Source: a virus. From it: 41,419 nucleotides of DNA. The notes under the pieces were generated by a model that did not search any database, was not told the DNA's origin, and saw nothing but the letters and a program-made list of their open reading frames with translations. The translations under genes and the position numbers were made by a program. The DNA is taken from positions 1 to 41,419 of IMG/VR virus record IMGVR_UViG_3300037808_001199; one strand, 5' to 3'. The stretch's first letter is position 1. Each line of letters opens with the position of its first letter. Shown one piece after another: positions 1-7,301 of the stretch.

Positions 1-2
1 TG

Positions 3-1415
3 TTGCAGTGCTCACCAAGAAATGTTGGCGCAATCGACATTCGACCAAAGGCAATCCCAACCATCGCAGCTACAGACGAAGGTTCCTTGATTGTTGACGA
101 TCGCTCTGGCGATATTGTTGTTACTTGCCAAGTAGACTCGGACGATCTGACCGATGCAGCCAAGGATCCTTTGGCTCTTCACGCTGTTGCTGGAAATACC
201 CTCGTTGATAACAACGCTCTTGTTATCAAGGTCCGCCAGGTAAGAAGACTTACAAAACTTAAGACCAAAACCGGAAGCGAAGGTTTGAAGATTGTTACTG
301 CTATTGAGAGAGTTGTATGGAAGCTGGTTTCTGTGCACCAAATCCCAGCCGCCGACGTCACCGCAGCTGGCATTACTATGGCCGCTGGAGAACAGACGGC
401 CGCTCAGGCTCGTGAATTGGTAGCGCTTTCAACCGCAGTGAAGCTAAACTTGGCTTCAACTGTTACTGACGCTCTTGCAACCGATTTTGAGGCCACCACC
501 ATGTCGGTTCAGTTCCCTGTCCGCGACGATATCAACGCAGTTGGCCTCGGTGCCCTTCAGGCTGGTGCAATGCCACTTGAAGAGCCAAACCCCGCTTCAG
601 CTGGAAACAGTTCTTCCGCTTCAAGAACTGGCAAGAACACTATGGCTGAGATCGACATCAAGGTTGACAGTATCGCTGTCACCGCACAGACCAAGAAGTT
701 GAAGGCGAAGTGGTCCCCAGAATTGGGTCAAGACCTCAATGCTTATCACAACTTGGACGCAGAGGTTGAGCTTACTGGTATTCTTTCTGAGCAGATTGCT
801 CTGGAAATTGACCGTGAACTTCTTGGAGAGCTTGTTTCTGGCGCCACCGCCGGCACTCGTTATTGGAGTCGCGCACCAGGTCTATTCGTTGACAGCTCTG
901 GCGCAGAGATTGGTGCAAGTTCTGCAGCACCTGACTTCACTGGTACGGTCAGTGAGTGGTATGAGACACTCATTGAGACTATCAACGATGTTAGTGCTCA
1001 GATCCACAGAAAGACACTTCGCGGCGGCGCAAACTTCGTTGTTTGCTCCCCAGAAGTTGCAAACATCTTGGAATTCACCAGTGGCTTCCGCGCAAGCGTA
1101 ACTGCTGACCAAGACCGCGGCACCATCGGTGCTGTTAAGTCTGGTAGCTTGAGTAAGAAGTTTGACGTATACGTCGACCCTTACTTCTTGCGTAACGTGT
1201 TGCTTGTTGGTCGTAAGGGTAGTAGCTTCCTCGAAAGTGGATTTGTCTACGCTCCATATGTGCCACTCCAGGTGACACCAACCATTTTCGGCACGGAAGA
1301 CTTCGTGCCACGTAAGGGTGTCATGACCCGATACGCCAAGAAGATGGTTCGACCAGATATGTATGGTCTTGTCATTGTTCGCGGCCTCCTCGGTGAGGCA
1401 GGAGCAAAGGCCTAA
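3..1415 (+). CDS. g23: Major capsid protein, T4 gp23-like (5' partial)
   Basis: Builds the hexameric shell of the head. The visible 470 residues carry the family hallmark around residues 217-276: an Asp/Ile/Val strand, then KLKAKWSPELGQDLNAYHNL followed by an acidic helix with SEQIALEIDREL. Further on come a CSPEVANILE segment and a C-terminal block with YAPYVPLQ and MTRYAKKMVRP, all typical of gp23. T4 gp23 is about 520 residues, so the true N-terminus probably lies before the window; the TTG at position 3 is only the first in-frame start codon visible. The upstream neighbours (prohead protease, scaffold) are expected outside the window. A strong terminator follows the stop codon. The identification as capsid protein is firm; the left boundary is not known. 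Confidence 0.93.
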   Translation: MQCSPRNVGAIDIRPKAIPTIAATDEGSLIVDDRSGDIVVTCQVDSDDLTDAAKDPLALHAVAGNTLVDNNALVIKVRQVRRLTKLKTKTGSEGLKIVTAIERVVWKLVSVHQIPAADVTAAGITMAAGEQTAAQARELVALSTAVKLNLASTVTDALATDFEATTMSVQFPVRDDINAVGLGALQAGAMPLEEPNPASAGNSSSASRTGKNTMAEIDIKVDSIAVTAQTKKLKAKWSPELGQDLNAYHNLDAEVELTGILSEQIALEIDRELLGELVSGATAGTRYWSRAPGLFVDSSGAEIGASSAAPDFTGTVSEWYETLIETINDVSAQIHRKTLRGGANFVVCSPEVANILEFTSGFRASVTADQDRGTIGAVKSGSLSKKFDVYVDPYFLRNVLLVGRKGSSFLESGFVYAPYVPLQVTPTIFGTEDFVPRKGVMTRYAKKMVRPDMYGLVIVRGLLGEAGAKA

Positions 1416-1447
1416 TATTTAATTCATTAGCGATTAAATGAACTTAG

Positions 1448-1485
1448 CCCCCGATCATTAATTTGGTCGGGGGTTTCGTTTTTTA
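1448..1485 (+). terminator. Rho-independent terminator after capsid gene
   Basis: A 9-bp stem (CCCCCGATC pairing with GGTCGGGGG, one G-T pair) closes an 8-nt loop and is followed by TTTCGTTTTTT. It sits 33 nt after the capsid stop codon and should end the capsid transcript. Confidence 0.9.
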
Positions 1486-1536
1486 AAGCACTAATTATTA
1501 GTGATTGTAATGAACTACCCAGTTTCATGACATGAT

Positions 1537-1544
1537 TATAAATG
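1537..1544 (+). promoter_or_regulatory. Possible T4-type late promoter box
   Basis: TATAAATG differs by one base from the T4 late -10 box TATAAATA. It lies after the capsid terminator and 12 nt before the GGAGGG ribosome-binding site of the next gene, a sensible place for a late promoter. The resemblance is to one short AT-rich box, so this is weak. Confidence 0.25.
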
Positions 1545-1569
1545 GTAAAACCAATGGAGGGTTATAAAT

Positions 1570-2094
1570 ATGGGTACTAAAAGAATAGGTCTCGCGAGAG
1601 TCGAGGCACTAATGGAGAATTTGAAGAGGGAGTTGTCGATGGGACAGGCAACGTTCGTAGGGCACAAGAAAAATGTAAAAGCACTGGCCGCCGGCACAAC
1701 CACGCTAACAGCGGACGAGAGTGGATCTTATATTCTTTTCGCCGCGGCCGCCGAGTCGATAGTCACACTGCCAGCTCCGCAAGCAGGCTTGGAATATACC
1801 TTTATTACCACTGTTACTGCTACCGGTGATCACGTAGTTAGAACGGCTACGTTAAACACCGATGGCTTCTTGGGCGGTGCGATTACTTCGTCAGATAATG
1901 ACAATGGCACTAACTGCTTTGCAGCAGCTGCTAATGGTAGTAATGACTTTATCACCATGAATGGGTCGACCACCGGTGGGCTCGCGGGTTCTAGAGTTCA
2001 CGTTGTTTGCATTGACGGAGAAAATTGGGCGGTAGACGCTCAACTCGTTGGCTCCGGCACAACGATTACTCCTTTTGGTGACGCTCAGATATAA
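1570..2094 (+). CDS. Small phage structural-type protein, unknown role
   Basis: A 174-residue protein with an N-terminal basic/amphipathic helix (GLARVEALMENLKREL, residues 7-22) followed by a Gly/Ala/Thr-rich, mostly beta-strand body with VTLPAPQAGLEYTF. The start is clear: a GGAGGG ribosome-binding site lies 8 nt before ATG. It stands as a single gene between two terminators directly after the capsid gene, which suggests high expression and a virion role such as a head decoration or fibre-type protein. The body resembles the beta-rich surface domains found in aquatic phage virion proteins, but I do not recognise a named family. Function is inferred from place and composition only. Confidence 0.8.
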   Translation: MGTKRIGLARVEALMENLKRELSMGQATFVGHKKNVKALAAGTTTLTADESGSYILFAAAAESIVTLPAPQAGLEYTFITTVTATGDHVVRTATLNTDGFLGGAITSSDNDNGTNCFAAAANGSNDFITMNGSTTGGLAGSRVHVVCIDGENWAVDAQLVGSGTTITPFGDAQI

Positions 2095-2111
2095 GATTTA
2101 ACAAATCTTCT

Positions 2112-2146
2112 AAAACCCCCTTCCAATCCTGGTTGGGGGTTTTTTT
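2112..2146 (+). terminator. Rho-independent terminator
   Basis: CCCCC (2116-2120) pairs with GGGGG (2135-2139), with a CC/GG pair inside a small internal loop, and a run of seven T follows. It ends the transcript of the 174-residue protein gene. Confidence 0.85.
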
Positions 2147-2155
2147 ATGTCCAAA

Positions 2156-2162
2156 CTATTTA
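2156..2162 (+). promoter_or_regulatory. CTATTTA element, candidate late promoter
   Basis: CTATTTACT lies just after a terminator and 33 nt before the start codon of the next gene. It is one of four copies of CTATTTA in the short intergenic spaces of the structural region. Confidence 0.3.
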
Positions 2163-2194
2163 CTTATGCTACCATTGAAAACAAAGGAGATATC

Positions 2195-2560
2195 ATGGGT
2201 AAGAAAGCAAGAAAATTAAGAAGTCCAAAGTATAAGGCAAAAGCCGCGGCATTTAGAGAGAGCGTAGCAAAGCTCAACGGCCGCCAAGTTATAGATATGG
2301 GTATTGAAGAAGAAACTGAAGAAAGCACAATAGCTATCACTAACGAAGAGCCAAAAGAGGAAAGTATTGTCAAGGCGCCTACACCAGAGCCAGTCATAGC
2401 GAAAACTGTGCCAAACGCTCTAAAGCAAGCTACCACAACAGACACAGTGAAGCAGCCAGTAAAGAGTGAAACGCCGCCGGCTATTATAAAGAAACCTGCC
2501 ACTAAGAAGACGGCAACAACGCGTAAGCGTAAGGCTACAAAAACAAAAGCAGTCTCTTAG
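2195..2560 (+). CDS. Basic Lys/Ala/Thr-rich small protein
   Basis: A 121-residue low-complexity protein. The N-terminus is strongly basic (MGKKARKLRSPKYKAKAAAF), the middle is Glu/Thr/Pro-rich and the C-terminus returns to Lys/Thr/Arg repeats like a histone tail. An in-frame ATG exists at 2147, but it falls at the foot of the terminator; the ATG at 2195 has an AAAGGAGA ribosome-binding site 6 nt upstream and is preferred. The charge pattern suggests nucleic-acid binding, for example an internal head or DNA-associated protein. Similar short basic proteins occur near capsid genes in marine phages, but the role is unknown. Confidence 0.75.
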   Translation: MGKKARKLRSPKYKAKAAAFRESVAKLNGRQVIDMGIEEETEESTIAITNEEPKEESIVKAPTPEPVIAKTVPNALKQATTTDTVKQPVKSETPPAIIKKPATKKTATTRKRKATKTKAVS

Positions 2561-2561
2561 G

Positions 2562-2568
2562 CTATTTA
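2562..2568 (+). promoter_or_regulatory. CTATTTA element, candidate late promoter
   Basis: CTATTTAGT begins immediately after a stop codon and lies 54 nt before the next start. It is the second of four intergenic copies of the same box. Confidence 0.3.
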
Positions 2569-2621
2569 GTAGGCTCATAGACTAGTTATATTGATATATA
2601 TTAACTTGCGAGGTCCTATGA

Positions 2622-4280
2622 ATGTCTTTACCTACATTGACGCCAGCGAGCACGTTATCGGCTATAGTACTGCCTTCGACAGGTTCAGCACTTAAAGTTA
2701 ACGAGACTCTACCTTATAAAATATACTCCGATTCATCGGGGCCCCTATACTCGACGCAGTTCTTAACAGGCGCCGCCGATCAGGTTTCTTATGTTTACAA
2801 GAAACTGGGAGGCGATGTGCTGGATATCGAACTAACGGAAGGGAATGTCTATGCAGCATATGAAGAGTCTGTATTGGAATATTCCTATCTTATAAACATC
2901 CACCAAGCCTCGAATATCCTGTCCGATGCACTAGGAAATACAACCGGCAGCTTTGATTCAAAAGGGAATATCCTGTCTGGAGAGTTAAGTTCTTCTCTAG
3001 GTGGTGACCATGTGGCACTGAAGTATCCTAAATTTGAATATGGCATGACCCGCCGAGTCGCCAACGGAATCGGCGCCGAAATCAGTATGAATTCCTCAGT
3101 GCAATATTCTGCTAGTTTTGGAATCACTACAGGTAAGCAGGATTATGATCTTCAGGCAATTTTAGAATCGCGCCTAAACCCAAGTGCAGGTGGCTCCATG
3201 ACATTTTCAGACTCACCGGGCAACGGTGGCACCTTTACACTGGTTGACACAAACGGAAATACTAGAAAATTTCAATTTGATAGTTCAACCAGCACCTCAA
3301 AATACAACACTAGCCCAGTGATATTAGGAATAGATACTATTGATAACGAAGCAGACGCCGCGGCAAAGGCAGAAGGAGTAGTAGACTTGATAGTCACAGC
3401 TGTCAACAGCGATACTCATCTCAAAATTACGGCGAAGGAAGACCCATCCGACGCGAAAAAGGTTATACTCACACAAGACAAGGGCGGCTCGGGAGGAAAT
3501 ACAACAATAACAAAATCATCGTCACATATGAATGATGCTACTATTGTTAGTTTTTCTGGCGGCTCGGACACTTACCCATATGGAAGCAAAATTGACGGTA
3601 AAAGAATCCTTGTCAAAAAAGTGTTCTACAAGACCCCGCACGCAATGTGGAGGTTCTTTGGGTATTATGGTGGCCTGAACGTTGTAGGGAACTTGAGCAA
3701 TTATGGGCAGTTTTCAGACGACTCTACATTTCAGTTGGTACCCGCTTGGCAAAACAAGGCCCAAGCTATGGCTTTCGAAGATGCAATCTATACTAGGTTG
3801 TCTCACTATTCGTATGAGTTGAAAGATAACAAGATAAGACTCCACCCAAGACCATACAGTGGAGGCCCAGATAAGATGTGGATTGAGTTCTCTATTCCGG
3901 AAAATGTTTGGGATGGCGAAGATTCTTCTATAGACGGCGTGAATAACATGAACACCCTGCCCATCGGGAATTTACCCTTTCCAAGTATAAATTCAATTGG
4001 AAAGCAATGGATAAGACGCTTTGCACTGGCACTAAGCAAGGAGACGCTGGGACAAGTAAGGTCTAAGTTTAATTCAGTTCCGATTCCAGGTGAATCAGTA
4101 ACCTTGAACGGTACTGCTCTTATCACCGAAGGAAAAGACGAACAAGAAAAACTGAGAGAAGAACTTAAAACAACCCTGGCAGAGATGACTTATATGAAAT
4201 TGGCAGAGCAGGATGCTGCATTGCTAGAGAACAGCTCAAAAGTGCTGGAGAGAGTTCCAAACTATATATTTGTGGGGTAA
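2622..4280 (+). CDS. Putative head-tail connector/neck protein with beta insert
   Basis: A 552-residue protein. The N-terminal part (about residues 55-90) reads YKKLGGDVLDIELTEGNVYA then an acidic helix with EESVLEYSYLIN. This LG-x-P/D-x-hELT pattern followed by a helix is typical of helical head-tail connector (adaptor) proteins. About residues 190-320 hold an inserted Thr/Gly/Asp-rich beta module (GGTFTLVDTNGNTRKFQFD ... VILTQDKGGSGGNTTITK ... VSFSGGSD) known as a mobile module of aquatic phage virion proteins. The C-terminal third is helical and ends with an acidic coiled segment. The gene leads a run with head-closure and tail-terminator type genes, which supports a neck role. Start ATG 2622 has a weak GAGGTC ribosome site. 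The neck function is inferred. Confidence 0.6.
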   Translation: MSLPTLTPASTLSAIVLPSTGSALKVNETLPYKIYSDSSGPLYSTQFLTGAADQVSYVYKKLGGDVLDIELTEGNVYAAYEESVLEYSYLINIHQASNILSDALGNTTGSFDSKGNILSGELSSSLGGDHVALKYPKFEYGMTRRVANGIGAEISMNSSVQYSASFGITTGKQDYDLQAILESRLNPSAGGSMTFSDSPGNGGTFTLVDTNGNTRKFQFDSSTSTSKYNTSPVILGIDTIDNEADAAAKAEGVVDLIVTAVNSDTHLKITAKEDPSDAKKVILTQDKGGSGGNTTITKSSSHMNDATIVSFSGGSDTYPYGSKIDGKRILVKKVFYKTPHAMWRFFGYYGGLNVVGNLSNYGQFSDDSTFQLVPAWQNKAQAMAFEDAIYTRLSHYSYELKDNKIRLHPRPYSGGPDKMWIEFSIPENVWDGEDSSIDGVNNMNTLPIGNLPFPSINSIGKQWIRRFALALSKETLGQVRSKFNSVPIPGESVTLNGTALITEGKDEQEKLREELKTTLAEMTYMKLAEQDAALLENSSKVLERVPNYIFVG

Positions 4281-4286
4281 TGTTTG

Positions 4287-4778
4287 ATGTCCGATGATAA
4301 TAAGTGGTCTCAACCAGCTAGTCCTCCTCCTCCCTTGTTTACGGGGAAAAAAGAGAAAGATTTTGTAAAGCAAGTCAATGATGAGATCATTGAAAGAGTA
4401 GTTGGCCAAACGGTAGTGTATTACCCTGTCAGTTTGGAGCATACAAACTTTCACGATCTCTACGGCGAGGCAATTGAAAAGAACTTTCTAAATCCTGTTA
4501 GAGTCTATGCAATGGTCAAGTATGATTCGCAAGCAACGACCACGACTCCTCTGGGTATTGACCGTATAGAGAAAATATCAGTCGGTTTCCACAAAAGGCG
4601 CCTCACTGAAGACCAAGATCTTTTTGTTAGGGAAGGTGATTTTATACAATACGGAGAATATATGTATGAGATTGTGACGCTGGAAGAACCCAAGTGGCTC
4701 TTTGGCCAAGTCGAATCGCGATTTGAAATAGCAGCTACATGCATCAGAGCAAGAGAGGGTCTATTTGATGTCAGATGA
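4287..4778 (+). CDS. Putative head closure/neck protein
   Basis: A 163-residue protein, Pro-rich at the N-terminus. It contains VREGDFIQYGEYMYEIVTLE near residues 115-134 and then EPKWLFGQVESRFEIAATC; the pattern of a conserved GD-x-hhYG-x-x-hYEI strand pair is typical of head-closure or stopper proteins that seal the connector. It lies directly between the connector-like gene and a gp15-like tail terminator, as expected. A TTG at 4284 immediately precedes ATG 4287; the ATG is preferred. Its stop overlaps the next gene by 11 nt, and both genes begin within near-identical TTTGATGTCxGATGAT strings, encoding MSDD. The role is inferred from motif and order. Confidence 0.55.
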   Translation: MSDDNKWSQPASPPPPLFTGKKEKDFVKQVNDEIIERVVGQTVVYYPVSLEHTNFHDLYGEAIEKNFLNPVRVYAMVKYDSQATTTTPLGIDRIEKISVGFHKRRLTEDQDLFVREGDFIQYGEYMYEIVTLEEPKWLFGQVESRFEIAATCIRAREGLFDVR

Positions 4779-5988
4779 TTCATTAAGAGTCCACTTTGAA
4801 GGCTCCAGCATAGAGACCATCGATCGCTCCGTTTACAACTTTGTTTCAGGACTCCAATTGCAAGTAATGACGAACAAAGGGTTTAAACCAGTTCCTGTTA
4901 TATGGGGCTCGGCAGAAAGAGCGTTCCAATCTAAAAATAACAAAGAAATTAGAGACAGTCAAGGAATGCTAGTTTTGCCTATCATTTCTATTAGAAGAAG
5001 TTCTTTCGATAAGTCAAGAGCATCTTCGGGTGTTTTTCAGGGCAATATTCCAGAAGTCGCTGATTCACGCGGCGGCGCTTTAAACATTAGCCGGGTATTG
5101 TACCAAAAGAAGACCATGCGCTTTGCAAATTCCGATGCACAAAGACTGTATGGTCAAAAGAATTATCCTTCACCAAATCCTAAAATAGTATATAAAACAA
5201 TAAGTGTTCCAATGCCGGTTAATGTTGAGGTTACTTACGAGATAACACTTAGAACTGAATACCAACAACAAATGAACGACCTAGTGACTCCATTCGCCAC
5301 AAAACCGGGCACAGTAAACTTCGTAAGACTAAAAGAGGCTTCTCATAAGTATGAAGGGTTCATCCAGGAGAATTATGCATCAAGTGACAACTTATCTGAC
5401 TTTTCATCTGATGAACGAAAGTTTGAAACTAAAATATCACTCAAAGTTATTGGATACATAGTAGGAGAGGGCAAGAACAGAGACCGGCCAAGCTACACAC
5501 TAAGAGAAAATATAGTAGAGGTTAAGATCCCAAGAGAAAGAATCTCCTTGGCAGAAATACCAGAGCACGAATTCGGCTCCTACTATGGTCTAGAAGGTGT
5601 TCCAGCAGATATTAAAGAAGCTTTCTTGAATGATGGTTACCATTTCAGCAACGTGCCGGCGGCTAGCTTTTTTAACACATCAGGTACAGGCGGCGGATCC
5701 TCGACTTCCGCAAACGTGGTCACAACAGATAATTTTTCAGAAGTTTTAAGTCAAAACATGATAGTAAGGGAAACTTTAAAAGACTCCACTAACACAACCC
5801 CTTCCAGTTTTACAGACTTTGCAACGTTATATTCGATCCGGGCAAATAGTGAGTCGGTGCTAGTGAATGGTGTGCTCCAGGCCGACGGGGCCCAAAAAGA
5901 CTACACAGTTGTCGGCGGAAACACTATAAAATTCAACGAAAATGTCGAGCAATCTGATTTAATTGTAATTACCTATATAAAAGGCTAA
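4768..5988 (+). CDS. Tail terminator / sheath stabiliser, T4 gp15-like
   Basis: A 406-residue protein that probably caps the tail tube and sheath at the neck. The core resembles T4 gp15: a Val/Pro strand with PVIWGSAERAF (T4 VPITYAS), LPIISIRR, then a long strand-helix with VNVEVTYEITLRTEYQQQMN and, near residue 200-230, DNLSDFSSDERKFETKISLK leading to a VIGYI strand. T4 gp15 is 272 residues; this protein has an added C-terminal beta domain (about 360-406, SVLVNGVLQ ... DYTVVGG ... IKFNENV ... DLIVITYI) that closely resembles the end of the fibre protein at 7302-11441. Start ATG 4768 overlaps the previous gene, so translation is probably coupled. Family assignment is moderately sure; the C-terminal domain is likely surface exposed. 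Confidence 0.6.
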   Translation: MSDDSLRVHFEGSSIETIDRSVYNFVSGLQLQVMTNKGFKPVPVIWGSAERAFQSKNNKEIRDSQGMLVLPIISIRRSSFDKSRASSGVFQGNIPEVADSRGGALNISRVLYQKKTMRFANSDAQRLYGQKNYPSPNPKIVYKTISVPMPVNVEVTYEITLRTEYQQQMNDLVTPFATKPGTVNFVRLKEASHKYEGFIQENYASSDNLSDFSSDERKFETKISLKVIGYIVGEGKNRDRPSYTLRENIVEVKIPRERISLAEIPEHEFGSYYGLEGVPADIKEAFLNDGYHFSNVPAASFFNTSGTGGGSSTSANVVTTDNFSEVLSQNMIVRETLKDSTNTTPSSFTDFATLYSIRANSESVLVNGVLQADGAQKDYTVVGGNTIKFNENVEQSDLIVITYIKG

Positions 5989-6043
5989 TTTTTTATGTTA
6001 CTATGTTATTAGCATGGACAAACAAAAAAAGGAGCTAACATTC

Positions 6044-6421
6044 ATGTCAAAGACAGCTAAGAAGAAAACAGAGACAACCTCTGCAACCACAACCACAGAG
6101 CAGGTTACGACTGCTACAACCACAGAACCACAGACTACAACAGCCGAAGAAGTAATTGAAGTCGAATGGGAAGAAGTACAGCATATTCATGAATTTCGCA
6201 ACAAAATTGTAGATCTAGAAAACTATTTCTCCAATATGTGCCTGACCTATGAGAAGAATAAAGCGAATATCATGACGCAGATTGTTTATGGTCAAAACGA
6301 CCTTTACAATATGGCACAATCCCTACAAAAGTCAAAAAACATTGACGAAGGTCTTACATATGAACTTAAACTTCCTAGCTCAACAGGAGAAAAGGGTTAT
6401 TTTCTCAGAAAAGATGACTAG
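6044..6421 (+). CDS. Small coiled-coil protein, paralogue of 6739-7167
   Basis: A 125-residue protein. Residues 1-45 are a Thr/Lys/Glu low-complexity leader; the rest is a helical domain containing YEKNKANIM and ending in LTYELKLPSSTGEKGYFLRK. This C-terminal half aligns with the end of the protein at 6739-7167 (YEKSKSSLM ... YTVQLPSNSSEKVIFKK), so the two are paralogues with different leaders. An in-frame ATG at 6014 exists, but ATG 6044 has AAAGGAG 9 nt upstream and is preferred. No function is recognised. The setting between tail-completion genes and the fibre gene suggests a virion or assembly role. Confidence 0.7.
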   Translation: MSKTAKKKTETTSATTTTEQVTTATTTEPQTTTAEEVIEVEWEEVQHIHEFRNKIVDLENYFSNMCLTYEKNKANIMTQIVYGQNDLYNMAQSLQKSKNIDEGLTYELKLPSSTGEKGYFLRKDD

Positions 6422-6446
6422 TATTAGATAATCTGCCTCCAGATCT

Positions 6447-6453
6447 CTATTTA
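6447..6453 (+). promoter_or_regulatory. CTATTTA element, candidate late promoter
   Basis: CTATTTATATAC lies in a 67-nt intergenic space 36 nt before the next start codon. It is the third of four intergenic copies of the box. Confidence 0.3.
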
Positions 6454-6488
6454 TATACACTAACAGTAAAAGAATGGAGAGTTAAAAC

Positions 6489-6725
6489 ATGGAAGATAGT
6501 TCCACAGAGAAAACCTTTACCACTAGTGATATTGGTATCGCTGCCTACCTACAACTTCAAGGCAAAAAGCTTCTCAAGTGCTCGCGTCTAGATAGCGGAA
6601 AATTCTATTTTGAATTTGAAGACACAGACGACACATGCAGAATTAAATCAATACAATTTTTAGATTCTGATTTTTGCAAGTTCGATAATAATGTTAGAAA
6701 TCTTAAAAAAATTCTTTTTTCATAG
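6489..6725 (+). CDS. Small protein, DUF5659-like
   Basis: A 78-residue protein with the pattern of small phage DUF5659-type proteins: KTFTTSDIGIAAYLQLQGKK (a TSD-hxhAAaL-x-x-x-G helix), then KLLKCSRLDSGKFYFEFEDT, ending in a basic helix. The aromatic FYFEFEDT strand followed by a charged region is the recognisable part. Start ATG has GGAG 9 nt upstream. It lies between two paralogous genes and nearly abuts the next one (13 nt gap). The molecular role of this family is unknown to me; the match is by eye. Confidence 0.65.
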   Translation: MEDSSTEKTFTTSDIGIAAYLQLQGKKLLKCSRLDSGKFYFEFEDTDDTCRIKSIQFLDSDFCKFDNNVRNLKKILFS

Positions 6726-6738
6726 AGGAGAAGATATT

Positions 6739-7167
6739 ATGAGTATTTTAGAAAAATTAAAAGATTTAGTCGCAGCATTAGAGACCCAAGAACCGAAAGA
6801 AAAAGACCAACCTTTCCAAGACGATAATGACCCACCGGACGTTCCTGACCAGGCGCCTGAGCCAGACCTGGAGCCAGAAACTGAGGAGGTTGAAGAAATC
6901 CCAGACTATTTAGAATGCTCAGAGACTGAATCACAGAATATTGTTGCCATGATGGAAGAAGCTAGAATCGTAAAATATAAAATAGCTGAAGTCCAGATTC
7001 AATATGAGAAAAGTAAGTCGAGCTTGATGGTCTCCATCGCTAGAAAAAACAAAGAAATCCTAGCCAATTTAGAATCTCTAAGGCTAGAATACGGTATCCC
7101 AGAAGAGGGATACACAGTCCAGTTACCGTCCAATTCAAGTGAGAAAGTTATCTTTAAGAAAGATTAA
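6739..7167 (+). CDS. Small acidic coiled-coil protein, paralogue of 6044-6421
   Basis: A 142-residue protein. It starts with a short helix (MSILEKLKDLVAALET), then a Pro/Glu/Asp-rich acidic linker (about residues 17-60), then a helical domain ending GIPEEGYTVQLPSNSSEKVI. The C-terminal domain is shared with the protein at 6044-6421, but the linker is acidic and Pro-rich where the other is Thr-rich. ATG 6739 has AGAGGAG 8 nt upstream; an earlier in-frame ATG at 6691 lies inside the preceding gene and is rejected. The role is unknown; position suggests a virion-associated or assembly protein. Confidence 0.7.
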   Translation: MSILEKLKDLVAALETQEPKEKDQPFQDDNDPPDVPDQAPEPDLEPETEEVEEIPDYLECSETESQNIVAMMEEARIVKYKIAEVQIQYEKSKSSLMVSIARKNKEILANLESLRLEYGIPEEGYTVQLPSNSSEKVIFKKD

Positions 7168-7175
7168 TTTTTTTT
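7150..7175 (+). terminator. Weak AT-rich terminator overlapping stop codon
   Basis: ATCTTT (7150-7155) pairs with AAAGAT (7159-7164) around a 3-nt loop, followed by TAA and eight T. The stem is short and AT-rich, so efficiency is doubtful, but it is well placed before the AT-rich space leading to the fibre gene. Confidence 0.35.
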
Positions 7176-7301
7176 CTCCCGTCCAGTGTAAATTTAGTTA
7201 ACTAAATTTTAATTCCTTTTTATAATCTTTAATTAAAAGTATAGGTTTATTAATAATAGAGTATATACCTGTTAAAAACCTTAAAAACAGGAGGGATTGA
7301 T

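Noticed and set aside
1563-1570. Exact TATAAATA like a T4 late promoter
   Set aside because: It overlaps the start codon of the 1570 gene, so a transcript from it would lack the ribosome site.
2147-2194. Longer start for the basic protein (ATG 2147)
   Set aside because: It lies directly on the T-run of the preceding terminator and lacks a ribosome site, while ATG 2195 has AAAGGAGA.
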